64,000 bases of DNA from Flaccisagitta enflata (lineage: Eukaryota; Chaetognatha; Sagittoidea; Aphragmophora): positions 40,176,001-40,240,000 of the forward strand of contig OZ231128.1 of NCBI GenBank assembly GCA_965153355.1. The letters are read 5' to 3'. This document shows positions 1 to 29,257 of the stretch, piece after piece (position 1 is the stretch's first letter; every line of letters starts with the position of its first letter). The translations under genes were made by a program, and so were the position numbers. The notes under the pieces were generated by a model, which was given only the letters and a program-made list of their open reading frames with translations, did not search any database and was not told where the DNA came from.

Positions 1-357
<357 letters not shown>

Positions 358-561
358 TTTGACCGGACGTCTTCTTTTATCTCCTCCTAGGCCTAGGTTC
401 GAGTTTTGCCTGTCGCAAAAATCGACCTTTTGCATTTTTCGCGTTGAATCAGCAGCCGCATATTTGTTGTTTAGATGTGCAATAAAAGATATAAAAGGAC
501 CAAAACAACTTTCTGCGTCCAAAATACACCAAATAGAGAAAGAAGTTAAGTTGAAGAGATG

Positions 562-564
<3 letters not shown>

Positions 565-654
<90 letters not shown>
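565..654 (+). repeat. (GA)n microsatellite
   Basis: About 45 GA units. The flanks 358-564 and 655-1390 hold no gene I can support; 1201-1253 was considered as an exon and rejected. Confidence 0.95.
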
Positions 655-655
<1 letters not shown>

Positions 656-1393
656 TAGAGGTGGCGGTGGAGGAGGAGGCGGGGGTTTGCGGTTGGTAGT
701 TAGATTGTCTCTTGACATTTCGAACAATTCCAATGACGAATTATTTCAAAATTTCTGCGCCAAAGAAGTAAGTATCCCGAGTTCTTTTTTGCTCGTCTGT
801 GCGGTCTAGTGATTGCTGATTACTACAAAATCGTCCCATTTTAACAGCACAGGTAATAAAAGAATCAAATGTTATTCAATAACAAGCTAATCGCTTGTCA
901 GGTCGTGAACACAAATCATTGAATGATCTTTCAGGGGCGAGCGAAATGTGGAAAGTAACAGAGAGACGGATTCATCGTTGGAAGAAAGGATGGAAAAAAA
1001 ATGATACTATCGGAAGAAATGCACCAGCGTTGAATTATGTTTGTTGGCGTGACTCCACACGTGGAAATCTTTCCAAGTTACGAATTGGCAACTTCTATAT
1101 CTTTTTCGTATTATCCAGGTTCCTGAATGTTCTTTTTCGTTAACTTCACTACTCACTGACTTTCCTTCTGTCCAAATCCCATACTTGTGCAATTGTAGTC
1201 CGAATTCCAGCCTCTCCGTTTATCAATATCCCAGCCGCAATGTCTAAGCCACAGTGTAAAGGCCCCAAATCAAAGCATAGAGACTCATTTTCTGGACCGA
1301 AACATATGCGTCCAAGCTAAGTTCACATGTCAGCATTGTTAGAATTCACCCTGGTTGAAAACATGGGACATCGTCCATTATTTTCGTCCTTCT

Positions 1394-1525
1394 TTTTTAG
1401 GTGCGACAAAGCACCTCTATAACTGGCTGTGTCCGTCGGTCGGTTGGTCGGTTGGTTGGTCTGTTGGGTAACGCATTCGTTCGACGATCCACACGTTGTA
1501 CCTTATTGGCCTACTTGGCCTCGTT
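1394..1525 (+). mobile_element. Hairpin element, subfamily 3 (GGTGC/GCACC)
   Basis: Starts tttttag, then the hairpin GGTGC-GACAAA-GCACC, tctataactggctgtgtccg, GTCG/GTTG repeats, and ends ccttattggcctacttggcc-tcgtt. The right box reads GTACC rather than GCACC. Related copies are at 36730, 38285 and 42609. Confidence 0.7.
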
Positions 1526-2167
1526 CTTTCTTTCATTCTATTGGCCCATCTTTTTTCCGCAGGTTCACCATCGACCATCTATGTTTCCTCAGAAACAGTC
1601 TTCCTCGGTTTAGATTTTCTTCAGTGTCGACTCTCATCAGCCAAATTGTTTCTGAGTCTAAGTCAGGATCCGTGTCACAAGCTTCCCTTTCTTCCTAACG
1701 TTTCTCTTATCTTCCTATTTCCTCTCTTTCTGCCTTTCTTCTTTTACTTCTGTACATGTACAGGGGTGGCCCATGAGCAAGAGATCGTTTCACTGCAGGA
1801 GCTTATTTTTTAACGCTGTTTTTCTTTTTTTTTTCTGCAGACTTTTCTAGATATAGTTTTCTTAGAAACGCATTGGGGTGATTTGTTTACAAAAAAAAAT
1901 CAGGCCACAGAATACCATGGAAACGACCGGATAAAACTCTTACAAATGCGCCGCTTCTGTACACCCCAGTCAGGCCAGTGCTCTGCGCCGTCCAAGCGTT
2001 AAGCTAATATTAGTGGTGTAAATGCTACTTTAGTCACTATAAGTCTATATCGCCCTGTGGATCATTCTGTCCGTATTTCACCCCATCAACATCACCGCTC
2101 GGTTGAATGATTTCGGGTACAAAGACCGAATTCTTCGCTCTTTCACCGCTAGCCCTCAAAATGAGAG

Positions 2168-2231
2168 TATGCAATCAAAAGAATGTCTAACCCGACGCGT
2201 ATGCAATCAAAAGAATGTCTAACCCGACGCG
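2168..2231 (+). repeat. Exact 32-bp tandem duplication
   Basis: The unit beginning tatgcaatcaaaagaatgtc and ending cccgacgcg occurs twice without a gap. The rest of 1526-2350 shows no gene or recognisable element. Confidence 0.85.
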
Positions 2232-2350
2232 AAACCAAGGACGCATCCTTTGCATACGCTGTCACTAGGATCTATTTTCTCGCTTTCTGATTTCTTCCCG
2301 ATTTCGTAACCTAGAAATTCAGGCTCAGAGATTCATTTTCTCTCATTCTC

Positions 2351-3093
<743 letters not shown>

Positions 3094-3180
3094 GTTATTT
3101 CTTCGCCTTCCGGTTTAGCTGCCGATGAAATGGATTCGGAGACTGGATTTTGACTCGGAGCTTTTTACGCTGGCGTATTT

Positions 3181-3237
3181 TAATATCTTACATCTAAAGC
3201 GAACGCATCTATTGGACATCTCTTGGCCTTGTTCTTT
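3181..3237 (+). mobile_element. Right end of a subfamily-4 hairpin element
   Basis: Contains catctaaagcgaacgcatct followed by attggacatctcttggcc and ttgttc. Nearly the same sequence ends the larger element at 52166-52988. No matching left hairpin was found before it, so the copy may be truncated by the microsatellite. Confidence 0.55.
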
Positions 3238-4100
3238 TTACGCTGGCGTGATTGGAAAGCCGCCATCATTCGTCATCACGCCAACAGTCAACACCTCTTT
3301 TTTTCATCATGCCAAAAGATCATCGCCACCATTTATTGATTTCATCATGCCATCATGTCTCGATTTCATCATGCCACAAAATCAACGCCATCACGTTTTG
3401 GTTATATTACATCATGCCAAATGACTTTTCTTTCTACAAAAACATGTCTTGTCAAATAGTAACCCCAACATGTCATTTCATCACGCCACAAAACCAGCGC
3501 CATCTTGTTTTGATTTTGTCTCGTCACATTCTCAATTTCAATTGGTTGCGGTTGAGTGACTGATTGACTATTATTGTTAAATGCCGCCAAGCAGAAATAT
3601 TTAATTTGACCCGTTTAAAAATCATGATTAATTGAAAGTGAGAGTTCAGAGAGACAAATAAAACTGCCTCTTCCGACAAAACGGATATTGACATTTTAAC
3701 TTAGCATTATTGTAACTTCAAGAGTTTTTTAGCTGAAATATTCGGACTCTACTCGAATGATATATTTTTTGAAGCTCTTTAAAATGCTCATGGATTTTTT
3801 GGCTCTTTCTAACGAGCCAAGACATGTCAAAGCGTTGTGCCTTTTTTGGCATTGTTATGATGAACAACAGAGCAGAGATTCGTTGTCCAATTTTACCCAC
3901 ATGAAGCGGTAACCCATGAAGTAAGTAAAGCGGCACCTACTTGATATGCCTGTTGTGTAACATATGGCCTTAATGGCGCACCGCAGTTTTGTGAGTTCCT
4001 CAAAGCTATTATGCTGATAGCCTTTTATTTGCGACAAAAATGAGAGTTTCACTTCTGATTCGTTCAAGTTTCTCTTTAAGTCTCTTCTAATCGCGTTATT
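3238..4100. other. Stretch without a gene
   Basis: Holds short imperfect repeats of atcatgcca/catcacgcca at 3255-3500 and the phrase aatgccgccaagcagaaata (3581), which is related to a motif at the end of the window (63770, 63968). No coding exon seen. Confidence 0.5.
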
Positions 4101-4104
4101 TTTT

Positions 4105-4351
4105 TTCTTTCTGGATGCGTCCTCGCATCTTTACAAGAGGTCACGTTTTCATGTCACACTTTTATGAAAACTGCAAAAACATTTAATTTATTACTATCCT
4201 TCATTCCTCTAATACCATGCACCTCCTCAAATACATTCATACATTCATTCATTCATTCATTCATTCATTCATTCATTCATTCATTCATTCATTCATTCAT
4301 TCATTCATTCATTTATTCATGACGCATCGTTGGCTTACTTGACCTTGTTTC
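4105..4351 (+). mobile_element. Hairpin element, subfamily 4 (GATGC/GCATC) with (ATTC)n core
   Basis: Left hairpin GATGC-GTCCTC-GCATC at 4114-4129, then tttacaagagg. An (ATTC)n array (about 4225-4319) fills the core. The right end is gacgcatcgttggcttactt followed by gaccttgttt. The box GCATC matches the hairpin. Confidence 0.72.
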
Positions 4352-4401
4352 TTTTTCATGCATACTTAAAAAGCACACACAAAAACAACACTAAAACAAT
4401 T

Positions 4402-4402
4402 G

Positions 4403-4439
<37 letters not shown>

Positions 4440-4446
4440 ACGCACA

Positions 4447-4529
<83 letters not shown>

Positions 4530-4547
4530 ACACACTCACACACTCAG
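4402..4547 (+). repeat. (CA)n microsatellite
   Basis: CA array with CG interruptions. His-Thr and Val-Cys frames across it are repeat translations. The stretch 4548-5100 shows nothing supported. Confidence 0.95.
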
Positions 4548-5107
4548 AAACATTGAAATGGAAATTCATTTTTACGTCTTTTTCCCTAGTTTTTAAAATT
4601 CGTTTTCCCACGTCTAAAGCCATTGCCCGTGGGGAGAGAGTGGGAAGCGCCGTTGCAAATTATTTTCTTTTTCAAAAATCCTGTTATTGTAAATAAGTTA
4701 AAAAGGAAGGAACGAAGCTCGAGGGGTGTTTCGTCTGGGATAGGAAGCGAGCTGTCTCGCTTGTCTGTCCTTCACTTTTTCTGCCTTTCTTTTTATAACC
4801 CACTGGATAAGCTTTTGCTCTGTCTTTCTGTTCATCTTTTTGTCGGCATAACTCTCCTTAAATATGTGTCTTTGTCTATCTCTCTGTGCATTAAAGTGTT
4901 TGTCCACCTCTTTGCCCTTAATTGTCATTCTTTCACTCTCTGTGTGGGGGCAACTACTCTAGGCCAAATTTCGGACTGTAGCTAATTTTGAAACTTCTCT
5001 AGACCAATTCGGCCATGAGTGGTTGAGGAGCTCATTTTCAGATGAGGATTCGACCTGAAGTGCCCAGGTCCTATGTGTCTACCTTTCTCTCAGTTTTTCA
5101 ACCTTTA

Positions 5108-5395
<288 letters not shown>

Positions 5396-5629
5396 CCCTC
5401 TTCCTCCTCTACTCCTTCTGCTCCCTCAGGAATCTACCCAGATAAAAAAAGAAACCCGGGGTTACAATGTTGTTGCGGACGGGTAGAGGCAGAGGCAGAG
5501 GCAGAGGCAGAGGCTTACAACGCAACCAGTTCACCCTTCTGCACACACACACACACTCTTACACACACAGTCAAAACTACGGCATCTGAAATGCGCGTTT
5601 TCACACATTTTGCTTCAAGCATCACAAAT

Positions 5630-5700
5630 GAACGGTCGACCGACGGATTGATGGATGGACAAAGTCTCTTTTAGAATCGCGAGTCCGGAACTAAAATAGA
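5630..5700 (-). mobile_element. Degenerate hairpin-element fragment
   Basis: Reads cggtcgaccgacggattgat, then ggacaaagtctctttt and cgcgagtccggaactaaaat, resembling the microsatellite and hairpin end of subfamily 2 in reverse orientation. Diverged. Confidence 0.4.
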
Positions 5701-6655
5701 CAGACTGACAGAGAGTCAGACGATCTGATATGAATAGGAAAGGGAGAAAAAAAAACAAGAAGAAAAGGTTGAATAACGAATAAAGAATAAAGAAATTCAC
5801 GCGTAAAGAAAAAAAAAAGAGTAAAATAAGAGACAAACACATCGAGGCGATAGAGACACGCGCACGCACGCGCAGTCGTGCAGACGCTTGTGTACGTGCG
5901 AGCGGCGCGGAGCAAACGTTGTTATGATAATTTCGAAAAACTAACCTTTACTCCCTCTGCATTCATTCCCTTTTTCCTTCCCCAGTTAATTTCAGATTAG
6001 CGATTACATGGGGCATTCCTCTTCTCGCCAATGTATTCCTCTCCGCATTTCTTTTTTTCTTTTTTTCTTTTTTTTTTCTTTTTTTGCCTCCCCATGGTCT
6101 CTCTATTTTTCTCTTGAGTCTTCTTTATGTCGTTTTGTTGTCCTTTTCTTTTTACTTCTTACATATCTTGGTCGCTCTAATTCACATAGAAAAAGTTGCT
6201 TTTCATTCACTATTGGGAAGACTTTTAATCTACCATTATATCTGCTAGGACTGGTCTGATAAGGCAGGTGTATCGGTGGGTTCGAGCTGATAGCCTGGGG
6301 TGGCCCAATGCACATAAGAGCACTACTCTCTTTTCAACCACTCAAAGTATCGTATATTTTGCATTTCTTGTCATTATCGCTTATTCTCGCACCCTTTCAA
6401 TCTATAACCTCCTCCCATCATTTCGATACCCAACTCCCATCTCACACCCGGTAACTCCTCGCTGAAATACGCGAGATCGTAGATCAACTTCGCAGCGGTT
6501 GCTGAGTCAGTTAACTTGCCTCCTCCTCCATGATCAGATAAATCTGTCCATTTCTACCGATGAGTGAGTTAGGAAATTCGTCATTGTATCTATTAGTTCT
6601 CTTTGAATTAAGTACCTATTATTCGGTTGAGTCAGTACATGTGCATAGATTTTTA
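5701..6655. other. Stretch without a gene
   Basis: A/T-rich and T-tract sequence. I see no exon with good borders and no recognisable transposon. Confidence 0.4.
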
Positions 6656-6658
6656 TCG

Positions 6659-6848
<190 letters not shown>

Positions 6849-7014
6849 TCTAGTTTGCCTAAAGAAGAAATATTTACAATTTAACGAGTGAAGTTCCACT
6901 TGATGGCGCCAAAGAGGAAAGTAAAATTCATTCAACTAAAAGACTTCGTTTGGAATTCAAAAATAACTTTTAGCTTAGAAGAATGTGCATCCTTTCCTTC
7001 TTCCCTATTCAATT

Positions 7015-7480
<466 letters not shown>

Positions 7481-7619
7481 ATTTTCACCCTTGGCTTCTT
7501 CTTCATTCCCTTTCCTTTCTCCTCCTTTCCCCCGCCTTTCTCTCTTCTTTCTATTTCTTTTCTCTTTTTCTCACTCTCCACACGCGCGCAAGTCCCTTCC
7601 GGTTTCACAAGATGCTTAG

Positions 7620-22483
<14,864 letters not shown>

Positions 22484-22508
22484 GTAGGTCTTTTTTTTTT
22501 GCGTTTAA

Positions 22509-22963
<455 letters not shown>

Positions 22964-22979
22964 TAGATAAGATAATAGA

Positions 22980-23160
<181 letters not shown>

Positions 23161-23434
23161 TAATGTGTGTTCGTACGTGAGCCAATTTGTGTTGGACGAA
23201 TATTCTCTCTCCTGGATTTCGATTGGCAATTTCGCGGAAACACGAAGGCAAAAAGGTCAAATTTGTTTCTCACGACTGTTGGAACTTGGAAGAAAAAAGA
23301 ATGTACATGTTTTCTTCCTTTCTTTTTCAAAATTTTTGTTTTTGGATCTCAGAATACTTGTAAGTTTTGTTTACGTTTGTCCACGTTTCCATCGATCATC
23401 GGTTAGTTGACCATACTTTGGATGACCTTTCAGG

Positions 23435-23633
23435 GGGCGTTTCTAGTCAGAGACGATCGCGTTTTTGACGGGCTACTCGGTCGCTCGGTCGCACCGCTCG
23501 TTCCGTTAATGGGCTTGCTCACTCACTTCGCTCACTCCCTCATGGGACAGTAAAATTTATGAATATTTGTTCACACTGTTAACATGTTCAAATAGGAACA
23601 AACTGATTTTTTATCTTCACTAGAAACACGCCC
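23435..23633 (+). mobile_element. TIR element with GGGCGTTTCTAGTCAGAGAC end
   Basis: Left gggcgtttctagtcagagac, right ttcactagaaacacgccc, sharing an inverted GGGCG(TG)TTTCTAGT. The interior has CGCTCACT repeats and tgggacagtaaaatttatga. A second copy is at 32088-32350. Confidence 0.72.
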
Positions 23634-23754
23634 TTAGTGGTCGAACCGTTGAACGTGACCTTAGCCATGTCGGATATTGATCTGTCGAAAGGTTGTGTTT
23701 GCCCTTACCTTGTACTTCAAGAAGTTATTTCGTAAGGTACGCAGTAGATACTAC

Positions 23755-23758
<4 letters not shown>

Positions 23759-23814
<56 letters not shown>
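23759..23814 (+). repeat. (GA)n microsatellite
   Basis: About 28 GA units. Confidence 0.95.
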
Positions 23815-23817
<3 letters not shown>

Positions 23818-23979
23818 ACAGGGAGAGAGCTTGATGGTGTTACTTTTGTTCATTCCCTCTGTAATTTAAACTGTCACATTCGTTTTCCTCTTTCTCTTCT
23901 CTGACTTTGCTTCAACCTGAAATTGGTTTGGAGGCACACGCGCACGTACCTCAATATCTATTGCATAGAGACAGTCAGT

Positions 23980-23980
<1 letters not shown>

Positions 23981-24056
<76 letters not shown>
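23981..24056 (+). repeat. (CT)n microsatellite
   Basis: About 38 CT units. The following 24125-24225 is CGC/CCG-rich, with no exon established. Confidence 0.95.
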
Positions 24057-24058
<2 letters not shown>

Positions 24059-24379
24059 TTACTCTCAAAATAAATTTGATGGGAAAAAGATCTTCGTCGA
24101 TGGATGACCTCGAAGATATATATTGCCACGCGCGATCGCGATCGTGGGTCGCTGCCGCCACCGCCGCCGCCACCGCTGCCTCCACCACAATTTCCACCGC
24201 TGTCGGACGCGAGGGCGTGGCGGAGGCGCGCGGATAAAAATCACGCCTACTCACGACAAATCGCGAGTTTGCGACCCGATTCTCAGAATTATGGTCTCTG
24301 GAAAAAAGCACGCTCAAGCCCCAAGCGCTTCTTTTAATACTCTCACCCCCGTCGGGTGTCTAGTCTTGCCGTCTTTCCA

Positions 24380-24644
24380 GCGCTCTCTGTCTGTCTCTCT
24401 ACGTGTCCTTGTCTCTCTGTGTGCGTCGCTGTTTCTGCCACTTACCCTGTCTATCTATCCGTCTGCATGTCTGCCTGTCTCTTGTGTTTCTGACTGTCTG
24501 TCTGTTTGTCTGTCTGTTTGTCTATTTGCATCGCTGTCTCTGCCTCTTACCCTGTCTATCTATCCGTCTGCGTGAGTGTCTCTTTTTTTATGTTTTTGTT
24601 TGTCTGTCTGTCAGTCTGTCTGTTTGTCTATTTGTCTGTCTGTT

Positions 24645-24708
<64 letters not shown>
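24380..24708 (+). repeat. GTCT-rich tract and (CT)n
   Basis: TGTCTGTC sequence, with gtctatctatccgtctgc repeated at 24449 and 24553, ending in (CT)n at 24645-24707. Confidence 0.9.
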
Positions 24709-25242
24709 TTCGACCCTCAGGCATGCCTCTATTGCTGTCACGTGCTTTTCTATCGTTATGTACTCGTCAGCTAAGTGAGGTCCCGAGGTTTGTAGCTTTT
24801 TTTCAAGGGGGGGGGAAGAGTTTCCTCTTTCGAGTTGGTGAATAACCTCCAAGTCCAAATTGTACGTGCAACATTGACGTGAAGCTGCTTTCCTGCTTTT
24901 TTTTTTTGCCAGCTTCTGCTGCGGGGGAGGGGGGGGGGGCAGAAAGGGGGGAAGGACTGAAACTAGTAAGTGAAAGCTGTGAATCCCAGAATATTTGTTT
25001 ACGTCACGTGTTACACTATGTCAGCACATAATTCGTTGCATCGACATACAGAAGACTAATGCTCAAATTCACAGCGGGACAAACGCTCAACAAGTCGATA
25101 TGTTACATTTCCTATCGCTTGCGGCGTAAGATTGATGACGACAATTCGACAAATGAAATTAATTGCACACCAAAAGGGACTTTTTTTACTCTTTGTGATA
25201 TTCGGAAATAAGATGAGAACAGCCGCAAAAACCGCAATATGA

Positions 25243-25302
25243 ACCGAAACAACAACAACAATAACAAAAACCACAACCACAACCACAACCACAACCACAA
25301 CC

Positions 25303-25375
<73 letters not shown>

Positions 25376-25402
25376 GAGCGACGACGACGACGACGACGAT
25401 TT
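25243..25402 (+). repeat. (CAA)n/(CCACAA)n then (GAC)n
   Basis: CCACAA hexamers, CAA triplets, then GAC triplets. Confidence 0.95.
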
Positions 25403-25726
25403 CGACAGCGACAACAAGTAACAGCAGCGAAAATAACCTGACATTACACCCAATACCGTAAACAAAAACATTCTGCTTCTCTGAATTGCGGTTAATAAAA
25501 ACAAATTTGCAAATTGTATCGGGACCCTCAATTCAACCTCCCACCCTTACATTACTCACAGTGTCAGAGTTAGAACATTCAAGGTCTTTTCCTCGGTTTT
25601 TTTAAAGACACTTTTGTACTAAAAGTTAACGAGACAGTAGTCTCTTCTCTCTTTTCCGTCTATTTTTCTCCCCCACTGCCTAACGCCGGCTGGCGAACCC
25701 ATTTGATGTGCCTTTCCGAAGGTTGG

Positions 25727-25858
25727 CCTTTTTAGTCGCGTGCTACGCGAGTCTATATAAGCCATTATTCGGTCGGTCAGTCCATCCATCTGTCTGTCAG
25801 CCACATATGGTCATTTTATGCGTTCTCATAGTCGCTGCTCCTGCAAAAAAGCCTTGGT
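25727..25858 (+). mobile_element. Hairpin element, subfamily 2, right end decayed
   Basis: tttttagtcgcgtgctacgc-gagtctatataagcc, hairpin GTCGCG-TGCTA-CGCGAG, then GTCG/GTCC repeats and gctgctcctgcaaaaaagcc-ttggttt. Confidence 0.62.
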
Positions 25859-26001
25859 TTACCCGCAAGCGAAGGTCCGTCCATCCGTCGGTTATGCCTT
25901 CATGAAAAAAACGCCATTTTTGGCTTTTCTCAGCCATGGCGAGTTCATTGACTTATTCAATGATTGATCAACTGGCTTTGAGAGGTTTTTTTTTTCTTCA
26001 G

Positions 26002-26060
26002 GAGAGTATGTCTGTCGATGCATCTGACCCCACTAAAACTAAGCGCGTAATGCAATGTAG
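26002..26060 (+). CDS. Weak candidate downstream exon of the Ig-like gene
   Basis: A strong acceptor (ttttttttttcttcag) is followed by an open stretch ESMSVDASDPTKTKRVMQC and a GT at 26061 (TGTAG|GTATTT); an alternative donor (CAAT|GTAGGT) lies four bases earlier. Only phase 0 is open, while exon 9 ends in phase 1. A linking exon would therefore be needed. The stretch 23180-23252 is open in the required phase but has a poor acceptor. Supported only by splice-like borders. Confidence 0.22.
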
Positions 26061-26381
26061 GTATTTTGAGATCTTTTGAAATAAGCTTTATAGCTTTTTA
26101 GATTAGTTTGTCAAAGATCACGACTGTAAAATGAAATTGAAAAATACAGAAAATCAAAGCGTTTTCATTCTGAGCAGTGGTAATTAGCCTCTATGATATC
26201 AATCGAAACTAACTAAATTGATTTTTATAAGTTAGGTTTGATTTTATTAAGATTTTAGCACTTTAAGAAAAGATTATGAATTATTGCAGATGTCACTCCA
26301 CACAGTGACACAGGTCGCATCGTATCCCAATCGGGCTTGTTTCTCTTTCTCTCTCTCCTTTAAGTTCTCCGTAGTTAAGTA

Positions 26382-26944
26382 CAGTAGATCTCGTCTAGAC
26401 TTGAGATAACGGGGGCAACCATTGTGGGAGAACAAATAAAGCTAGGGGGCTGATAATTGGAATATAAACTAATAAAAGAATGATTTATTCCCCATGATGC
26501 TTGGTTGCCATGGAAACACATTTCCATGTATTCTCGCTAAAACATCAATATTTTGAGAGATTTTTTTAGGGAACATTGCTTAAAATCAAATTTGCTATAA
26601 CTTTCCCACAGTATGTTCTGTAAGAATATCGCTCGTTTGGCCGTTGCTAGGGAGCGTATCCATGTGTGACAGCACCTAGCAACCGCTAAACGAGCGACAT
26701 TCTTACAGAACATACTGTGGGAAAGTTGTAGCAAATTTAATTTTAAGCAATGTTCCCTCAAAAAATTTCTCAAAATGTTGATATTTTAGCATAGATACAT
26801 GGAAATGCGTTTCCATGGCAACCAACTATCATGGGCAATAAAGCATCATTTTATTAGTCTATGTTCCAAATATCAATCGTCTAGCTTCATACGTTTTCCT
26901 TCAATGCTTGCCCCCGTTATCTCAAGTCTAGACGAGATCTACTG
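26382..26944. mobile_element. Palindromic MITE with TA duplication
   Basis: CAGTAGATCTCGTCTAGACT and its inverse, flanked by TA (26380, 26945). Long complementary arms; the centre cgctcgtttggccgttgcta / tagcaaccgctaaacgagcg is related to the MITE at 57366. Confidence 0.9.
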
Positions 26945-27339
26945 TACGTCTTTTTTTTCCCTCTCGCTTCTTTGTTTCTTGTGTTTTTTATTTGTTTCGT
27001 TTTTTTCCTTTTTATCTTCGTCGCTTGCTTGTTACGCTTTGCGTCTTGGTGCCGGGAGGTCCCTCCTCTGCCGTCTTGTCTCTTTCTGTGGAAGTTGATT
27101 GTCGGTTTTTATCGTTTCTTCTTCTGTTTTTTTTTCTTTTCTTTTTCTTTCTCTTTTTTCCTTTTTTTTTCTTCTTTCCTTTTTCTGCTTGGCTTATCTG
27201 TGATTCTTAACTGCGACCGGCATAAAATCTTATTTCCGACTTTTGTCTCCTTCCGTCCTTGACTCCGCTATTGTTGTTCTTTTCTGATTCTTCTTTTTCA
27301 TCCCCCCGCGTCACTTGTTCTTAATCTTTTTCTTCTTCT

Positions 27340-27575
27340 CATTTTTTAGTTGCGGAGACGCAACACTATATAAGAGGCTTTGTCCGTCCGTTGGTCTGTT
27401 GGTCTGTTGGTCCGTTGGCTCGTCGGTCCGTGACGATCGAGTTGAATATTGATGGTGCTGCTGAACTGTTCTGTGTTTGTGAGTGTTTATAGGGTGGGCG
27501 AGGGTGCGGATGGGGGTTGTATGCCCCTGCCCACCCATTCGCAACGATATTGTGACCCCCGCGTCACTTGTTCTC
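27340..27575 (+). mobile_element. Hairpin element, subfamily 1
   Basis: ttttttagttgcggagacgc-aacactatataagaggc, GTTGGTCT repeats, then cctgcccacccattcgcaac-gatattgtgacccccgcgtc-acttgtt. Stem and box share GCAAC. Confidence 0.8.
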
Positions 27576-27719
27576 TCGTATTTTTCTTAACGATCTAGAA
27601 CACGCGTACACGTTAAGCATTTATATAATTAACACCTTTTGATGCATTATCCTGACTACTTAAAAACAAGAAAAATAACGACAACAAGGAAAATGCTTCG
27701 ATAAGGTAGTTATTTTTTC

Positions 27720-28080
27720 TCTTGTCTCTCCCGCTTCTTTTTACTTTCTTTCTTTCTTTTTCTTTTTTTTTTCCGTTTCATTTTGTTTTCGTCGTTTCTC
27801 CCTCCTCCCTTCTTTCCTTTCTTTCTGATGCTTTTGTTCCTTCTTTCCTCCTACCATGTCTCCTTCCTTTCTCCTGCCTCCTTTTCATCCTCCCTCTCGA
27901 CTCCTTTGCTTCCTGCTTCATACCTCCTTTCTTTCCTCCTACTTCCATTCCCTCCTTCCTCGCATTTCGTTTCCTTTCTTCCCGCTTCCTTCCTCCTTTC
28001 CTACCTTTCTTCTACCTCCCTCCTTCCTCGTTCCGTTTTTTATCCTTCGGTTCTTGTTACTTTTCTTTTTCCTAAGTCAA
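27720..28080 (+). repeat. Pyrimidine-rich TTCCTCC tract
   Basis: Imperfect CTTCCTCCTTTC repeats; no exon. Confidence 0.7.
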
Positions 28081-28103
28081 AAGTTCCGCGGGGAATCGAA
28101 CTT

Positions 28104-28105
<2 letters not shown>

Positions 28106-28196
<91 letters not shown>

Positions 28197-28197
28197 A

Positions 28198-28228
<31 letters not shown>
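28106..28228 (+). repeat. (GA)n then (AAAG)n
   Basis: GA array to 28191, then AAAG. Confidence 0.95.
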
Positions 28229-28229
<1 letters not shown>

Positions 28230-28354
28230 GACGGACAGACAACAGAGATAAGATCAACAGAAATATGTACACATTTTGGCCAAATGAACAGATGGATATT
28301 TTGAGAAAGGAATGCACTGGAATAGTTCTGATAATGGGATAGCATTTTCACATA

Positions 28355-28515
28355 CAGAGCTCCAATGGATTTCAGGGGACCAACAAATTTCATCTGTCAT
28401 AGGCGGAGTTCTGTTAAAGCAAACATATAAAAAAACTGGTTGAAGGGATCAAGAATTAGTATCTATTATAGACGGAATTCCGTTAAAAGCGGGTCCGTTA
28501 GAGCGGGGTTCAACT
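28355..28515. mobile_element. Degenerate pogo/Tigger-like MITE
   Basis: Right end agagcggggttcaactg-TA with interior gacggaattccgttaaaagc. The pattern of CAGTTGAACCCCG ends is typical of pogo/Tigger elements. The left end (TA-cagagctcc) is diverged. Confidence 0.45.
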
Positions 28516-28750
28516 GTAGAAAAACTCAAAGTGAGAAACAGAAACTGAGATGAGAGTGCGAGACAGACGCTGATGTGAGGAGGATCAAACAGGCGGAAGG
28601 AAGGGACTAGTTTCATTTCCTTCTTGGTTTGACCAACTCAGGAGCAACCACTTACCGATGTGAGTTTCAATCTCAGGACTAACCACTTACTGATGTGTGT
28701 TTCAGATGGGAAATAAGATGCTTCTACGTTCTCACGCTCCGATGCGATGT

Positions 28751-28812
28751 TAAAGAACAAAGCCGGACACAAGATTATTCCAGCCGCGTGCAGCAAGGCA
28801 GGGGCAGTGATG
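28751..28812 (-). mobile_element. Degenerate hairpin-element end
   Basis: aacaaagccggacacaagat-tattccagccgcgtgcagca-aggcaggggcagtg resembles acaaggccggatacacggc of subfamily 2. Confidence 0.5.
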
Positions 28813-28872
28813 CAGAAGATCACAAGGGCACTTGAGAAAGGAAATTTGAGGTAAAATAGTCACATAAGCTTC

Positions 28873-29257
28873 AGATGGTCAGCGGTACCTGTTGCCCCTA
28901 AGTTATGTTAGGGTGAAGTAGTGAGAGGTGCAGCGGCTTCGAAGAAGCTGATGACCAAGGCTTGGGATCTAAGCCAGGAGCCTGATGTTTGAGCCTAGGG
29001 GCTTGGTTCTGGGCCTGGAGGCTGGGATTTGAGCCTGGAGACTGGGATTTGAAATTGGAGGCTTGGATTTAAGCCTGGAGGCTGGGATTTGAGCCTAGAG
29101 ATTGGGATATGAGCCTGGTGACTGGGATTTGAGTCTTGAGGCCGGGATTTGAGTCATGAGGCTAAAATTTGAGCTTGGTGGCTGGAATTTGAGCCTTGAG
29201 ACTGAGTTTTGAGACTAGAGGCTGGGATTTTAGCCATCGGGGCCGCTGCCCAAAAGC
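28873..29257 (+). mobile_element. GGTCAGCGG/GGGCCGCTGCCC element with 20-bp minisatellite
   Basis: Starts atggtcagcggtacctgttg-cccc, then gaggtgcagcggcttcgaag, about fourteen degenerate units of gaggctgggatttgagcctg, and ends catcggggccgctgcccaaa. Same family as 37225, 47152, 48206 and 58678. Confidence 0.75.

Noticed and set aside
1201-1253. Possible exon RIPASPFINIPAAMSKPQ
   Set aside because: Borders are plausible but joining it to the 5430 candidate creates a stop codon, and it is isolated by 6 kb from the supported exons.
5430-5482. Possible exon after tgctccctcag with donor CGG|GTAGAG
   Set aside because: The acceptor is good, but the translation (IYPDKKRNPGLQCCCGR) shows no Ig feature and the donor opens into an AGAGGC repeat; the phase could fit exon 1 by chance.
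28690-28854. Possible exon between gtgtgtttcag and a GTAAAA donor
   Set aside because: All frames have stops, and the interior is a degenerate hairpin-element end.
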